The notes under the pieces are model-generated. The model was given only the letters and a program-made list of their open reading frames with translations, did no database searches and was not told the origin of the DNA. A stretch of 64,000 bases of DNA from Avena insularis (taxonomy: Eukaryota > Streptophyta > Magnoliopsida > Poales > Poaceae), in the NCBI GenBank assembly GCA_023614405.1, contig CM042694.1:133367711-133431710 (forward strand), given 5' to 3'. Shown piece by piece: positions 47,539 through 59,394 of this stretch; positions within the stretch are counted from its first letter, which is position 1; every line of letters begins with the position of its first letter. Position numbers and translations under genes: made by a program.

Positions 47539-47550
47539 TGGTATCAGAGC
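47539..47550 (+). promoter_or_regulatory. Primer binding site of Copia 2 (initiator tRNA-Met)
   Basis: TGGTATCAGAGC begins one base after the LTR end. It is the exact complement of the 3' end of plant initiator tRNA-Met. Confidence 0.92.
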
Positions 47551-49438
47551 GCTTCTAGGCTCTAGATTTTTTCCGGTAGAAATAAATCACAGAAAAGTTT
47601 CGATTTCAAAACCCTAGTTCATCCCCTGCAAACCCCGAAAAGAAAATCGAAAAAGAAAATCCCCAAAAAGCTCTAGATCCTGTATTCCCCCTAGTTCCTC
47701 CTCGAAACGAAACACAAAGAAAAGACCTGAATCCCGTATCCGAAACAGAGAGAAAACCCCCTTGCAAACAGGCTCACCGGCCGCCCCGCGCGCCGGCAAA
47801 GGGGCACCGTCGCTACTCCTCTTGACGGTCGTGCGGCCACCCTCGGGTGGACGCACCGCCGGCAAGGGGGGCAGGGGGGGCGCCATGGCTTCGACCGAGA
47901 GGGAGGAAGCAAAGGAGGGAGGGGCGCGCCGGAGGCGGCCGCCTCGCCTCGTGCTCGGGCGGGCCACGCCGGAGACAGGAGGAGGAGGCGCCACGACGCC
48001 ACCTCACCTCGCCTCGCCCGACTCACGCGCATGCGCCGCCACAGTGAGGGAGAGGGAGGGGCGCGACGCGCAGCCGCCTCGCCTCGGCCCTCATGCGGGG
48101 CTCGCGCCGCCGGAGCGTGGGGAGGGAGGGGCTCGCCGTCGGCATCGCTGCCGGGCGGCGCAGCCGCCTCGCCATCCTCCACGGAACCGCCGCCAGAGAG
48201 GAGCCAAGGGGAGGCGCGGGGTGGTCAGGGAGGAAAAATGGGGCTAGGGTTAGAAGGGGCTGCGACGGGTGGGGGTTTTGTCCCCGCGAGGGGCGCGGGG
48301 AGCCCTAGGATCTAGGTTAGCCGAAATGCGGCCGATCGGGCACGCTAAGGCTGGGCGGCGGCTAGCCAGCGAGCGCGCGCGGGCGGGGCAGGCCACTAGC
48401 GGGCCAAGTGGCCCTAGCTCGCGCTGGGCTGGCGGCGGCAGATAGCGGCAGCGCGCTGGCAGGCTGCTGGGCTGCTGCGTGCCAGCCAAGGAATTGGCCC
48501 AGTTAACCAGTTTTCTCTGTTTTAATTATTACAGAGTTGTTTTTAATAGTTTTTTGCTTAGTTTTAAGCAAATTTTCAGCATAGTTTTTTCTAGTCCTTT
48601 ATTTCAGAGAATATTTGACTAGAAAATATGAAAGAGGCAGATTTTTTCTGTAAAGTTTAAAGTTATGAAAGTTATTTTGTATTCATATTCCGCTGCAAAT
48701 AGTTAAAGGTAATTGCTTAAATGCAATAAAGTGATAGTTAATTTTTTCAAAAGATGTGATAAAGTGATATTGAAATGAGATTATGATTATGTTATTATAT
48801 AACCAACGTTATTAATAGCATGATCATGATTTGTCATTTTATGTTAAAAGGTGCATTTATCTATGTAAATAGTTAAAAGGATTTATTAAAGGTTTAAAGT
48901 GAATTAAATTTCAAAAGTATGTTAAAGTAGTTATTGAAACAATTATGATTCTGTTATTTTATGACCAACGTTATTAATAACATGATCATGTTTTGTTGCA
49001 ATAATATGTGTATTTATCTCTATTATCTGCCCAACGGTGATATAGATTTAATTGCATAAATAGTTGTATGTTTTAATTTATACCAACGTTGGATTAATGC
49101 ATGCAATTGTTGTTATGGTTACACATCATTGTGGTGTAAAGGAAGAAAAGATGATGATGTTGCATGGCATGAAAAGAAAAGGACCATGCCCTATTGGATA
49201 TGGCATATACCTTAGAGAACCAAAAGATGTTTAATACCAACAAAAGTTGCATTATTTTTTAAGAACACAATTGAGAACGCTAATGCGGGCTCAATTGCAA
49301 AGTGTGCTTCCGCATGGGAGTTTATAGAAAAGATAAAGAGCTAGTTCACTGGTTCTTCAAAAGGCATATGCCCCACCTGCTGTAAGAGCCGGTGACAGAA
49401 AGGTACAATGGAGGTGCACATGGCATAAGAGACTCCGG
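47551..49438 (+). other. Copia 2 leader: GC-rich block and diverged tandem repeats
   Basis: 47750-48480 is very GC-rich and gives long open frames on both strands (for example 47762-48247 and 47691-48182 minus). Their Arg/Ala/Gly/Pro composition and mutual overlap mark them as compositional, not genes. 48530-49130 is AT-rich with a diverged repeat: AACCAACGTTATTAATAGCATGATCATG at 48801 recurs around 48963, and a weaker ACCAACGTTGGATTAATGCATG copy at 49083. The start of gag would be expected in this interval but is not recognisable. Confidence 0.6.
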
Positions 49439-49624
49439 ATGAGCAACATGGCAGCTAAGCTTAAACCCATGGATGCTGATTTGGAGCTAAAGGCTGCACT
49501 CCTTGTTCACTTGGTGATGGCTTCACTGCCTCAACAGTTTGACACCTTTGTTGTCAATTATAGCATGTTCCCAGAAAAATGGGACATAGAAAAGGCTAAA
49601 AGCCTTCATTACACAGAAACTTGA
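49439..49624 (+). pseudogene. Copia 2 gag remnant
   Basis: A 61-codon frame contains 'ELKAALLVHLVMASLPQQFDTFVVNYSM...EKWDIEKA', the C-terminal half of a UBN2-type Copia gag. The family continues with a longer helical region, a zinc knuckle and a protease; here the frame ends at TGA (49622-49624) and the next 75 bases lead straight to the pre-integrase region. Some 2 kb of gag-protease sequence is therefore deleted. The ATG is not a natural start. Confidence 0.8.
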
Positions 49625-49698
49625 TAAGTATCCCGTGTGGACAAAGATAATTATGAGTGTGATGTGGCAAGTGTGCCATATGGTTTAATAATGCTTAT

Positions 49699-51822
49699 GT
49701 GGGTGTTGTTTTGCTTTACTATGAGCTTTATTTATTATCTTTGCATGAGAAAGTTCTTTCTGTGTGTGATGTGAACGAAAAAGTTTCCTTGTCGAACAAA
49801 GAACAAAAGAAAAGAAAGCGAACTCTTGACTCATCGAAACTATGGCACTGCAGACTAGGCCATATTTCGAGGGGAAGAATAGAAAACCTCGTTAAAAACG
49901 ACATCCTTCCTCTGTTAGAGTTCTCCGACATAGAACAATGCATAGATTGCATTAAAGGAAAGTATGTCAAACAAATTAAAAAGGGTGCAAACCGAAGCAT
50001 AGCTACACTAGAAATAATCCACACGGATATTTGTGGACCGTTTCCGGTGAAAAGTGTGGATGGCTATGATTCATTCATAACATTCACGGATGACTACTCC
50101 CGGTATGGTTATATTTATCCAATCAAAGAAAGATCTGAAGCGTTGGATAAATTTAAAATTTTCAAAGCTGAAGTAGAAAATCAGCACGATAAAAGAATCA
50201 AAATAGTCCGGTCCGATCGTGGGGGGGAGTACTACGGTCGGCATACTCCATATGGACAAGTACCAGGACCCTTTGCAAGGTTCCTGCAAGAAAATGGAAT
50301 AGTCGCCCAGTATTCTATGCCGGGCGAACCTCAGCAAAACGGAGTAGCTGAAAGGCGCAACCGTACCCTTATGGATATGGTGCGCAGCATGATGAGCTAT
50401 TCCACCCTCCCATTGGGATTGTGGATGGAGGCGCTTAAAACCGCCATTCATATTCTCAACAGAGTACCAAGTAAGTCGGTGCCCAAAACACCGTATGAAT
50501 TGTGGACAGGCAGAGTCCCCTCTCTGCACCACTTGAGGGTCTGGGGGAGCCCAGCTGAGGCAAAAGTTTTCAATCCAAACATCGCAAAGTTAGACCCCAA
50601 AACAGTATCTTGCCATCTTATTGGCTATCCAGATAAGTCCAAAGGCTATCGTTTCTACTGTCCCGACAGATACACAAAGTTTGTAGAAACGAGACATGCA
50701 GTCTTCTTGGAGGACGAATTGATGAGGGGGAGCACGGTAGCTAGGCAAATTGATCTTGAGGAGAAGAGGGTGCATGCACCTAATCCGATGATTCAGGAGC
50801 CATTTTTCTCGCTACCTGTTGTGCCATTATTTACAACCCCTGAGGTTGTGGTGCCGGCACCTGTTGCGACTCCACACGTGACAACAATGGGCGAAAGTTC
50901 GGAACCTGTCCATCAGGAGTCACCTGAACCCACTGTTGAGCACGAAAGGGAGCCAGAACGGCCACCTACTGTAAATGTGCCTGAGCCCCAGGCAAGAAAT
51001 GAGCAAGAGTCTGATGAACTCAGACGGTCTAAAAGAGAACGAAGACCAGCCATTTCCAAAGAAATCTACAAAGTTTACAATGTAGTTCATATGGAGGGTG
51101 ATCCTACCTCATATGAAGAAGCCATGAGTAGCCCTCACTCAGCCAAGTGGGTGGAGGCAATGGAAGATGAAATGAAATCGATGAGTTCCAACAATGTTTG
51201 GGACTTAGAGGAAATTCCCAAAGGAGCCAAAACAGTAGGATGCAAGTGGGTCTACAAAACAAAGTATGACTCCAATGGGAATATAGAAAAGTACAAAGCT
51301 AGACTCGTGGCAAAAGGCTTTACGCAAAGAGAAGGCGTAGATTACAATGAGACTTTTTCTCCGGTCTCATGTAAGGACTCCTTCAGAATCATCATGGCAC
51401 TAGTTGCACATTTTGATTTAGAGTTACATCAAATGGATGTCAAGACGGCATTTCTAAATGGAGATTTAGAAGAAAATGTTTACATGAAACAACCCAAGGG
51501 TTTTTTCATGGAGGGGAAGGAACATATGGGATGCCGCCTAAAGAAATCCATTTATGGGTTAAAGCAAGCCTCTAGGCAGTGGTATTTAAAGTTTAATGAT
51601 ACCATTAAAGGATTTGGATTCAAAGAAAATGTTGAGGACAATTGCATTTATGCAAAGTTCAAAAGTGGAAAATATATTTTCCTAATTCTATATGTGGATG
51701 ACATTCTGCTTGCTAGCAGTGATGTTAGTCTACTACTAGAAACAAAGAAGTTCTTGTCATCAAACTTTGACATGAAAGACCTTGGTGAAGCATCTTATGT
51801 TTTGGGCATAGAAATTCACTGA
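49699..51822 (+). pseudogene. Copia 2 integrase-reverse transcriptase ORF
   Basis: 707 codons. The pre-integrase zinc module has His50, His55, Cys81 and Cys84. The integrase core has Asp111 (IIHTD), Asp132/133 (FTDD) and Glu219 ([10 protein letters not shown]), so the catalytic triad is intact. A Pro/Glu-rich linker (about 360-450) leads to reverse transcriptase: '[21 protein letters not shown]' , '[12 protein letters not shown]' and the YVDD box at about 666-669. The frame ends at TGA (51820-51822) right after 'SYVLGIEIH', where related elements have Arg-Asp-Arg; CGA to TGA is the likely change. The ATG at 49699 is only the first Met after the gag/protease deletion. Confidence 0.92.
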
Positions 51823-52671
51823 GACAGAAAGAATGGAGTGTTAGGACTGTCGCAGAAAGCATATTGTGAAAAGATTTTAAAGAAATACAATATGCATGCG
51901 AGTAATTCAACACCTGCTCCCATAGTCAAGGGCGACAGTTTTGGGAAATCCCAATGTCCAAAGAATCAATATGAGATCGATCAAATGAAGTCAGTACCAT
52001 ATGCTTCGGCTGTTGGAAGCTTACAGTATGCACAAGTGTGCACTCGCCCTGACTTAGCATTTATCACCGGGGTACTCGGTAGATATCAAGAGAATCCAGG
52101 CATAGAACACTGGAAGATGGTAAAGAAAGCTTTGCGTTATGTGCAAGGCACAAAAGGCCTCATGCTAACATATAGACGATCTGATTCCCTAGAGATAAAA
52201 GGGTATTCAGATGCAGATTTTGCGGGAGATAAAGACGACCGAAAGTCCACGACAGGGTATGTCTTTACTCTCGCAGGAGGTGCTATTTCGTGGAGAAGCG
52301 CCAAACAGTCGATAGTTGCATCATCTACGATGTATGCAGAATTTATAGCATGTTATGAGGCCATGGGACAGGCGTTATGGTTAAAGAAATTCTTACCCGA
52401 CTTGAAAGTGGTTGACTGCATCAGCAGGCCACTAAAGATGTACTGTGACAACGAGCCCGCAGTATTCTATGCTCACAACAACAAGTCGAGTAATGCTTCA
52501 AAGTCTATAGATATAAAGTATTATGTTGTGAAGGACAAAGTCCAGGATCAAACTATAAGTCTCGAGCATATAAGGACAAAGGATATGCTTGCGGATCCGC
52601 TAACGAAAGGCTTACCACCCAATGTGTTCAAGGAACACATAGCCGGCATGGGTTTAACGGGAAGCCTATGA
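51823..52671 (+). pseudogene. Copia 2 RT C-terminus and RNase H
   Basis: This continues in the same frame after the TGA and ends at a natural stop at 52669-52671. It carries the RT thumb-like stretch 'LGLSQKAYCEKILKKYNM', 'VPYASAVGSLQYAQVCTRPDLAF', then RNase H with 'GYSDADFAGD' (first Asp) and 'MYCDNEPAV' (later Asp). The usual Ser-Thr-x-Glu-Ala-Glu motif reads STMYAEF, so the expected catalytic Glu appears to be Tyr. It ends in 'DMLADPLTKGLPPNVFKEHIAGMGL', the standard Copia C-terminus. Confidence 0.9.
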
Positions 52672-52838
52672 TTCCTGGACTATAGAGGCCCAAAAGTAAC
52701 AGGATTTGTTTCAAAACATGAAGGTATATAGTGGCTGTCTGATTCCATCGGCAATTGAGCTGAGACGATGAAACATGCTCTATGTATCATTCTGTGATGA
52801 AATAAGTAAAGAACAAGGTTAAAAGTAAAGTCGAGATC

Positions 52839-52849
52839 AAGGGGGAGAA
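52839..52849 (+). promoter_or_regulatory. Polypurine tract of Copia 2
   Basis: AAGGGGGAGAA directly precedes the TGTAAGG start of the 3' LTR. Confidence 0.88.
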
Positions 52850-52955
52850 TGTAAGGTTGATCTCCACTCGATCGAGCCCAACGGCTCGACCGAACCTTTG
52901 ACCACGTCCTGATCGGGGACGTCCAACCCCTCTGGTTGGTGGGCCCCTGTCACCA

Positions 52956-52992
<37 letters not shown>

Positions 52993-53290
52993 GTGGGGTC
53001 CGGTGGCACGACTCAACGAGGTTCGTCGTGTGCCACTCCCCACGCCTTTCCGATCGAGGGCTCGCGCAGAGTGACGGGAAGCACCACCGACGCCACCGCC
53101 TCACTCACCCACGCTCACGCCCGCCTCCCGATGGCCACCGACTGGGCTCCTCGAGCTTCACCGGTTTGCTCCTCTCTCTCTCTCTCTCTCTCTCCGATCT
53201 CCCTCTCCCTCTCAGTTTTCGATCAGATCCAACCCAAAGAGCTCTACTGTAATCATCTAGGCTAGAAGATCCAAAAGGCCAAATATAACA
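52850..53290 (+). repeat. 3' LTR of Copia 2
   Basis: Starts TGTAAGGTTGATCTCCACTC and ends GGCCAAATATAACA, followed by GCATA. It differs from the 5' LTR by a shorter TA run, a longer CT run near 53172 and many scattered substitutions, mostly in the last third. Confidence 0.92.
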
Positions 53291-53295
53291 GCATA

Positions 53296-53999
53296 TACAC
53301 GTACAAGGAACAGCTAGTATTTCTACGTCCCAAGACATGTGTGTAAGACTTTAGCGGAATATTTTCTTTGTATCATACGATCGATACCGAGAGATTTGTG
53401 TGCATGTACCTTTGTCTTTGAGGCACAGAGACGTCCGTACCCGTGGTGGAGAGATCCTAAAATAGTTTTTCCCTGCTGGATGGTACACAGTACTACAGTA
53501 GTCTGCGCGCCTAGACGAAAATTACCTCCCCGGGGCACCACGTGTACGAACAGCATGGCGTCTAAGCAAAACACAGTGATTAAAGGGTCCACACACGTTG
53601 ACATGGATCCATTCACCAACCGTGACGCGGCCTACCGACGGTCGGATGAGCGTGGGGATCAAGCCCGTGGTGACCGAATCCACGCTCGACATGACACTGC
53701 TGCTCTGCTTGGTCTCTTTTTCGGATGTACTAAGCTATAATATAGCGTTACCATTTACTTTCCACCTTATACACTCCATTAACAGCATGATATTTAGGTC
53801 CTGGGGATAAACAATAAAATTCAATGTGTGTACTTGAATTATTAATTCCAAATTGGTAGATCATTCATATTGAGTTCTGAACTTAATTTACATCTTCCAG
53901 GGAAGCTTGGAGACTAAGATTTGCAAAACGAGCACATGTTTAATATTTTGGCATTACAGGCACATTGTCGTCCGGATCAATTTTTTCATTGGCTGATTC
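53296..53999. other. Intergenic DNA, nothing recognised
   Basis: Short open frames only (53339-53740 plus and antisense). The fragment 53440-53700 is more GC-rich and could be an old gene piece, but no domain is recognised. Confidence 0.3.
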
Positions 54000-54560
54000 T
54001 CATTTTTCTTTAGATATTTAACTATGTGGATGACATGCACATTTGGGCTGATAGACGTACTATACATATTTAATTCCACGCTAGCGTCATCCAATCGAGC
54101 TTTCCCTGACTCTACTCCACTAGATACTGATTTATTATATACACTTCAAAGTACCAAATCTTTACAATTTTCTAGAAGTACTATATGCAGCTATGCACGC
54201 AGTGACATTAGATTGGTTGTAGATGGCATGCGGTTATTCATGCATGAATGCAATGCAACTTGCTAGCTCTATAAAAAGAAAAGTTCCGCAGAAGCTTGCA
54301 AAACATGGAGATGCTTCTTTGGTCATCTCGCGCAGTTTATTCTCGTCTTCCATTCTGAGATCCACTATTTGATCTCCCTCCACAATATTCGCGTGTAATT
54401 AGGCTTGGGGGGCAAATGGGAATAAAATTGTGCAGCAGACTTCCCTTGGACATCCACATCGGTGAAAGCTTTCCACATGTTTGTTCTGTGCACCGCAATA
54501 TAGGAAATGGGGACTACCAGTCTATCCAGAATAACGAGCTCAGATTCTAGCGATGGAACA
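54000..54560 (+). promoter_or_regulatory. Promoter-like unit with TATA box, copy 2
   Basis: GCTCTATAAAAAG (TATA box at 54269-54278) sits in the same context as 42809-42818. Matching blocks lie upstream (TACACTTCAAAGTACCAAAT) and downstream (TTATTCTCGTCTTCCATTCTGAGA versus TTATTCTTGCCTTCCATGTTGAAC). The leader continues to GGCTTGGGGGGCAAATGGGA. No open exon of note follows, and the downstream product is unknown. Confidence 0.5.
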
Positions 54561-55642
54561 GTATACATATGCTAGATAACTTGGTTGTACATTGATAATC
54601 TTTTACATCGCATGCAATTTGATTAGTATCGTGTACTACTCTAATAGGATTGTCTTCTCATGCTATCTGGAACTACGCAACCCTTTGTGTCTCCCCTCCA
54701 TGTCCTAACTCTCTCACCACTGCCTTGACCATAACTCATTAATTACTTTTGTTTCTTGAACTCTGAATGATAGTAGTCGACACACCATCTCGCAAAGAAG
54801 TACTACTATTTGTATGAAATGCAGAAAATTTATATTTGTTTGTTACCACCAGTGCGTTTAAAATATGTTGGGTCTGCTACAAGTCCTCAACCTCAATGTC
54901 TCACCTAAAGGATTTAGCATTTTCTTTGATATTTATTCCTTAGTATCAGTGAAGCTTCTTTTTTATTGACTCAATTTTTGCGTCAAGATTATTACAAAAA
55001 ATCGCACAGGGCTCTGCATAAAAGGTATACACACAGCACACAAAGAAAACCGACTATAACAGATAACATGATCAGACTAACAAAACTAAAACATCCTAAG
55101 GTGTTGGAGGTCCTATTTACAGACTAAAGGGTCATCCATGCAAGGTATTCCTTGGCCGCCCACTCCAATTGGGTATTGGCGATCGTAATAAGTATTTGTG
55201 TTCTTGCCGTTAATTGAGGCTCAAGTATGCATTCCATAGTAGGTTGTGTGTTCACCAGGTGGACTCATGTCTGAAATGTTTTGAGCAAGAAGACAGTCAA
55301 AAAATACATAGGTACATGAGTAGATAACTATAGTGGAGTGAACTATTTTTTTGTCAAGCAACACATCATTCTTGTAAAAGTCAAAACCCGTCCAATGTAG
55401 GTCTGTCACTCAAAAAACAATATGAGACATACATTAATTGTATACCTCTTAGCCAATTACCAAACATGCTACTCCGATGTTGATAAAAATTGTACGGAGC
55501 TTGAATAATTGACAAAGTGGTGCCGGGAAATTTGCATTAAGAGAAAATTTATGGGAGAAAACAAGTATGTCGAGCAAATTTCCCCAACACATCAATGTGA
55601 ATGGGAAGTGATGGCCTTTGACGATGGCATGGGGGTGAGATG
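54561..55642. other. Intergenic DNA, partly homologous to 46600-46890
   Basis: Apart from the weak order-preserving match to the region right of Helitron 2 (around 54960-55130), nothing is recognised. Short open frames (55221-55409 minus) have no domain. Confidence 0.35.
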
Positions 55643-56675
55643 TGTTGGCGAACGCGCTACGTAAAAAATTCTATCTGATAACCAATATCCAATGCAAGGA
55701 GAGAGGTAAGAGATCATACCCTCTAACATCAAACTAGTGGAAGTTTGTTGAAGACGAGGTTGATGAAGACGTGCATCGATCCCCACAACGAGACTTATCA
55801 CGTGAGGAGATGTATTATCCCACATATGGCTCCAACAATCTAGTGTGTGCGGCACCTCCACGGTATCCATACGGACGGGATCACTAACACCACGTCGAAC
55901 TATGATTGAGCGCACCGATCGAAGAGGGAGTGTGTCATTGAAGATCCGAAGCGCTCTGTGGTCACTAGATATATTAGATCTATATGGCGGGTAGAGATCC
56001 AAAGCGTTCCAACAATGATGATGATGATGATGAAGAACCTCTCCACATGATGACAAAGAACTCAACGACATAAGGAAGAGGAGGAAGTCAACGTGATCAT
56101 GAGGACGTGCGCTAGCCGGCGGTGACAGCGGGTGGCGACACTAGGGCTTGGGCCACGGCTTGTGGTCTGCCGCCTCCTCCCCTTGGCCCCTCCTTCTATG
56201 GGGGAGTGGTGGTTCGGCCTCCTCCTAGGAACCGTGTATGGGAGGGAGTCGGAGTCCTGGGTGGACTCCTCCCTCACCAAACCGACATAGGGGGAGTTCG
56301 AGTCCACCTATGACCGCCCCCAACGCCTCATTCTGCCAACCAAGGGGGAGCCCTGGTCGACGCGACCAGGGACTCCCCCTTCTCCCGCGTGCATGCCCTA
56401 GTGGGCCCATGTTGCCCCTTTGGCCCATGGGACCCACTAGGTAATTAATGATTTTTCTTATGTTTTTGAAAAAAACCGAATTCCTCTGAATTATTCCGGA
56501 ACCTTCCTAAATCATTCTTATGCCTTCCATAGAATGTCTAGAACCATTCCGTACACTCTCAGTGATAACTCCGGACACTTCCAAATTATTCCGAGATTCT
56601 TCGAAACAATTTTCCAGTAGTACTTCAATCATAGCATTCACCGCATTCACATTCCATATGATGCTAAACCTTTAA
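55643..56675 (-). mobile_element. Copia LTR fragment (BARE/Angela-like)
   Basis: On the minus strand the block ends TACGTAGCGCGTTCGCCAACA, as in Triticeae Copia LTRs, and carries the usual body words (GGAACCTTCC complement, GTGTCCGGAGTTATCACTGA, CCCACTAGGGCATGCACGCG). Its 5' part is missing: at 56676 a CACTA end begins. No internal domain or partner LTR is present. The open frames (for example 55592-56071) are not genes. Confidence 0.65.
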
Positions 56676-56964
56676 CACTACAAGTAATGTGCTAACATGT
56701 GACCCTCCATATTGGTCATTGAATGGTCATAGTTTTACATCCAAGACCTTGACCAAAAGCAATAGGTCACATACCGAGCGTCAGTAAGCACAACTAATGA
56801 AATTATTTTTATAGTGGTCATAGCTGGCTACGACCAAAATAGATGGACATGGAGTCCATAACTATAAAAATTTCACGAGAAATCTGGTCTGCCCATGGCA
56901 GATCCAAAGTGATGTGGTTACGTGGAAGATATGTGACTAAATTAATTGGTCGTAGATAAGAATC
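56676..56964 (+). mobile_element. CACTA (En/Spm) transposon end fragment
   Basis: Begins CACTACAAGTAATGTGCTAAC, matching the grass CACTA terminal repeat form CACTACAAGAAA..., followed by subterminal words of the type GGTCATAG/GGTCGTAG (56722, 56818, 56948). About 290 bp remain before the next Copia LTR starts at 56965. No transposase is present and the other end is not in the window. Confidence 0.65.
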
Positions 56965-57801
56965 TGTTGGAAATATGCCCTAGAGACAAATAGTTATAAG
57001 GACTATTATCATATTTCATATAGTTTATGATTATGTTTTATATCATGCTATAACTGTATTGAGTGGAAACATCAATACACGTGTGATATACAAACAACCA
57101 GGGGTTCCTAGTGAAACTCTAGTCACTTGTTCATTGGTCAACAGATGATCATGTTTCCTGATCATGTGGCATTTATGCCAGTTGGAAATGGAGTCAACTC
57201 ATTCGGAGAATGAGATGATGAATCAATATCCAACCTAAACATCGTGACCCGATCATGTCACGAAGTTCAAGTTACGGTGATTAGAAATGGATCCTCGTAG
57301 ACTATTCCTTAGACCGTGAGGCCATATCAATCACCGTCTCCCGAGAGTGCTTTGATAGCATCAAGCACCACTTGGTAAAACAGTGGTTATAAAAGTATGT
57401 TTAGGTACTCGGAGGAAACCGTTGAGGCAATATATGTCAAGAGCGGGATTTATCCGTCCATGTGACAGGAAGATACTCAAGGGCCCACTCGGAGAGGTTA
57501 TATCCAATAGCTGCGCAACGTCTGATTTGATCACAGGGATATCACTTGTCAGAACGAGTCAAGTAGCGTTGTTCGATAACGAGATTGAACATGACATGGT
57601 GATTTCATTGATAAGATCTCGGGCAATGCAAGTATCGAGAGACAAAGGGAATAAGACACGACTGTCCCGGTTCAAACGACGAAAGATCTTCGTGGAACGC
57701 ACAGGGGTCACATGGCCATCTAGATCCCTCTGTCGATCATTAGTGTGAGAGTGTCCCGACCATGTATGGAGTGTTCCCGAACCGTGGGGTATCACGCTTG
57801 C
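56965..57801 (+). mobile_element. Copia LTR, 5' part, cut by the Athila-like element
   Basis: Starts TGTTGGAAATATGCCCTAGA, the hallmark start of BARE/Angela/WIS-type Copia LTRs. About 840 bp are present before the minus-strand Gypsy LTR begins at 57802. The rest of this LTR, if it still exists, lies beyond the Gypsy element. The open frames 57383-57748 and 57559-57858 (antisense) arise within it and are not genes. Confidence 0.75.
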
Positions 57802-59394
57802 TGACTCATGTACTAACGAGCTCGTTGGGGAACCCGAAGAGGAAGGTATGATGAGCACAACAGTAAGTTTCTCTCAGTTGTGAAACCAAGGTTATCAATT
57901 CAGTAGGAGCAAGGAAACACCCCAAAGGTGAAGCTAGTTGAACTTTGGCAGGGTGCACTACCGGTGCCAGCAGCAACATGGAGACCTGCACAACACAACC
58001 ATAGAACTCTGTCCCCAACTTGCGATGAGGTTGTCAATCTCACCGGTTTTGCTGAAAACAAAGGATTAAACGTATCGAATGGAAGGAAGTAATAGTTTGC
58101 AGAAAGTAAACACAAAGCAGTAAACAGTTTGATTGTAGATTGTATGTAAAAGAAAGGACCGGGGTCCATAGTTCACTAGAGGTGGCTCTCCTTGAGATAG
58201 ATAACATGCTGGGTGAACAAATTAAAGCGGGGCAATTGACAAACATCGAGAAAGCATACAAGCATATACTAATCATCTTGACTCCTTTGAGATTCAATTG
58301 GGCATTACAACATTATACATAGACCGCCATCCAACTGCATCTATGACTAATAATCCACCTTCAGGTTATCATCCGAACCCCCTCCAGTATTAAGTTGCAA
58401 GCAACAGATTATTGCTTTATGAATTGCGTGTAAAGTAAACAATACGATTGTTCTATGAACAAAGGATTGTTGTTTTCTCCCTAGTAGCAACAGCACATCT
58501 AGTACCTTAGAGATTTCTGTCACTTCCCCAGATTACCAGTGGCATGAACCCACTATCGAGCATAAATACTAACTCTTGGAGTTGCTAGCATCTACTTCGC
58601 CAAGATAGCTACTAACAACTAAAAGCATGCAAGATCACAAATAACAATGACATGACAGAATCAATAATCAATCTGAAATAGCATCTCAATATCCATCGGA
58701 TCCCCGTAAACACAACATGCAGAATTACAAATAGATGATCTTGATCATGAACGGAGCTCACAAGATCTAGACATGATAGCACAAAGGAGGAGAACCAGCC
58801 ATCTAGCTACTACATGGACCCGTAGTCCAGAGATGAACTACTCACGCATCACACTGGAGGCTTGCATGATGATGAAGAAGGCCTCCAGGGTGAATTCCCC
58901 TCTCCGACATGGTGCCGGGAAGAGCTTCAGATCCTTCCCGATCTAGGGATGGAGATGACAGCGACTACAGACTCTTTCGTGGAATTTTGATCGGGTACTT
59001 AGGGTTTCCGTATCAGAGGCAATATATAGGCGGAAGGAGAGGCCGAGGGTGCTCCTGGGGCGGCCAGACCACCCCCTGGCGCGGGTCAGGCCTAGCCGCG
59101 CGGCCAGGTGGTGTGGCTAGGCCCCAGCCCCTCTCCGTCTCATATTCTGGCTCCAGATGTCTCCCTGTAAAATAGTAACTTTGGCTTTTGTCCCGTCCAA
59201 TTCCGAGAATATTCATTTTCTGACTTCCTGGAACCAAAAACGGCAGAAAATAGGCAGCTGGCACTGTGGCTCTTGTTAATAGGTTAGTCCAAGAAATCAT
59301 ATGAAAAGTACTCCAAAGTGTGGACAAAACACAAGAAAGTAGATAAAACCATGCATGGAACATCAAAAATTATAGATACATTTGCAATGTATCA
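57802..59394 (-). repeat. 3' LTR of the minus-strand Athila-like copy
   Basis: Read on the minus strand it starts TGATACATTGCAAATG and ends near GTACATGAGTCA. It aligns with the plus-strand LTRs throughout, but its last 30 bp after CAACGAGCTC differ, as the plus-strand LTR ends also differ from each other. Confidence 0.85.

Larger units (their letters stand above)
47088..53290 (+). mobile_element. Full-length Copia retrotransposon 2 (broken)
   Basis: 6203 bp between GCATA duplications, with two LTRs of 450 and 441 bp. It has a methionine-initiator PBS, a 1.9-kb leader, a gag remnant, an integrase-reverse transcriptase ORF, an RNase H frame and a polypurine tract. The order protease(lost)-integrase-RT-RNase H is Ty1-copia. 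Most of gag, its zinc knuckle and protease are deleted, and one TGA splits RT from RNase H. It is a different family from Copia 1 (short LTRs starting TGTAAGGTTGATCTCC). Confidence 0.93.

Noticed and set aside
47614..48489. Open frames of 126-163 codons around the Copia 2 leader.
   Set aside because: Same argument: GC-rich leader, frames open on both strands at once, no gag or other domain, and no agreement with the pol frame.
57383..57858. Open frames of about 100-120 codons on both strands.
   Set aside because: They lie within a Copia LTR recognised by its TGTTGGAAATATGCCC start and have no domain.
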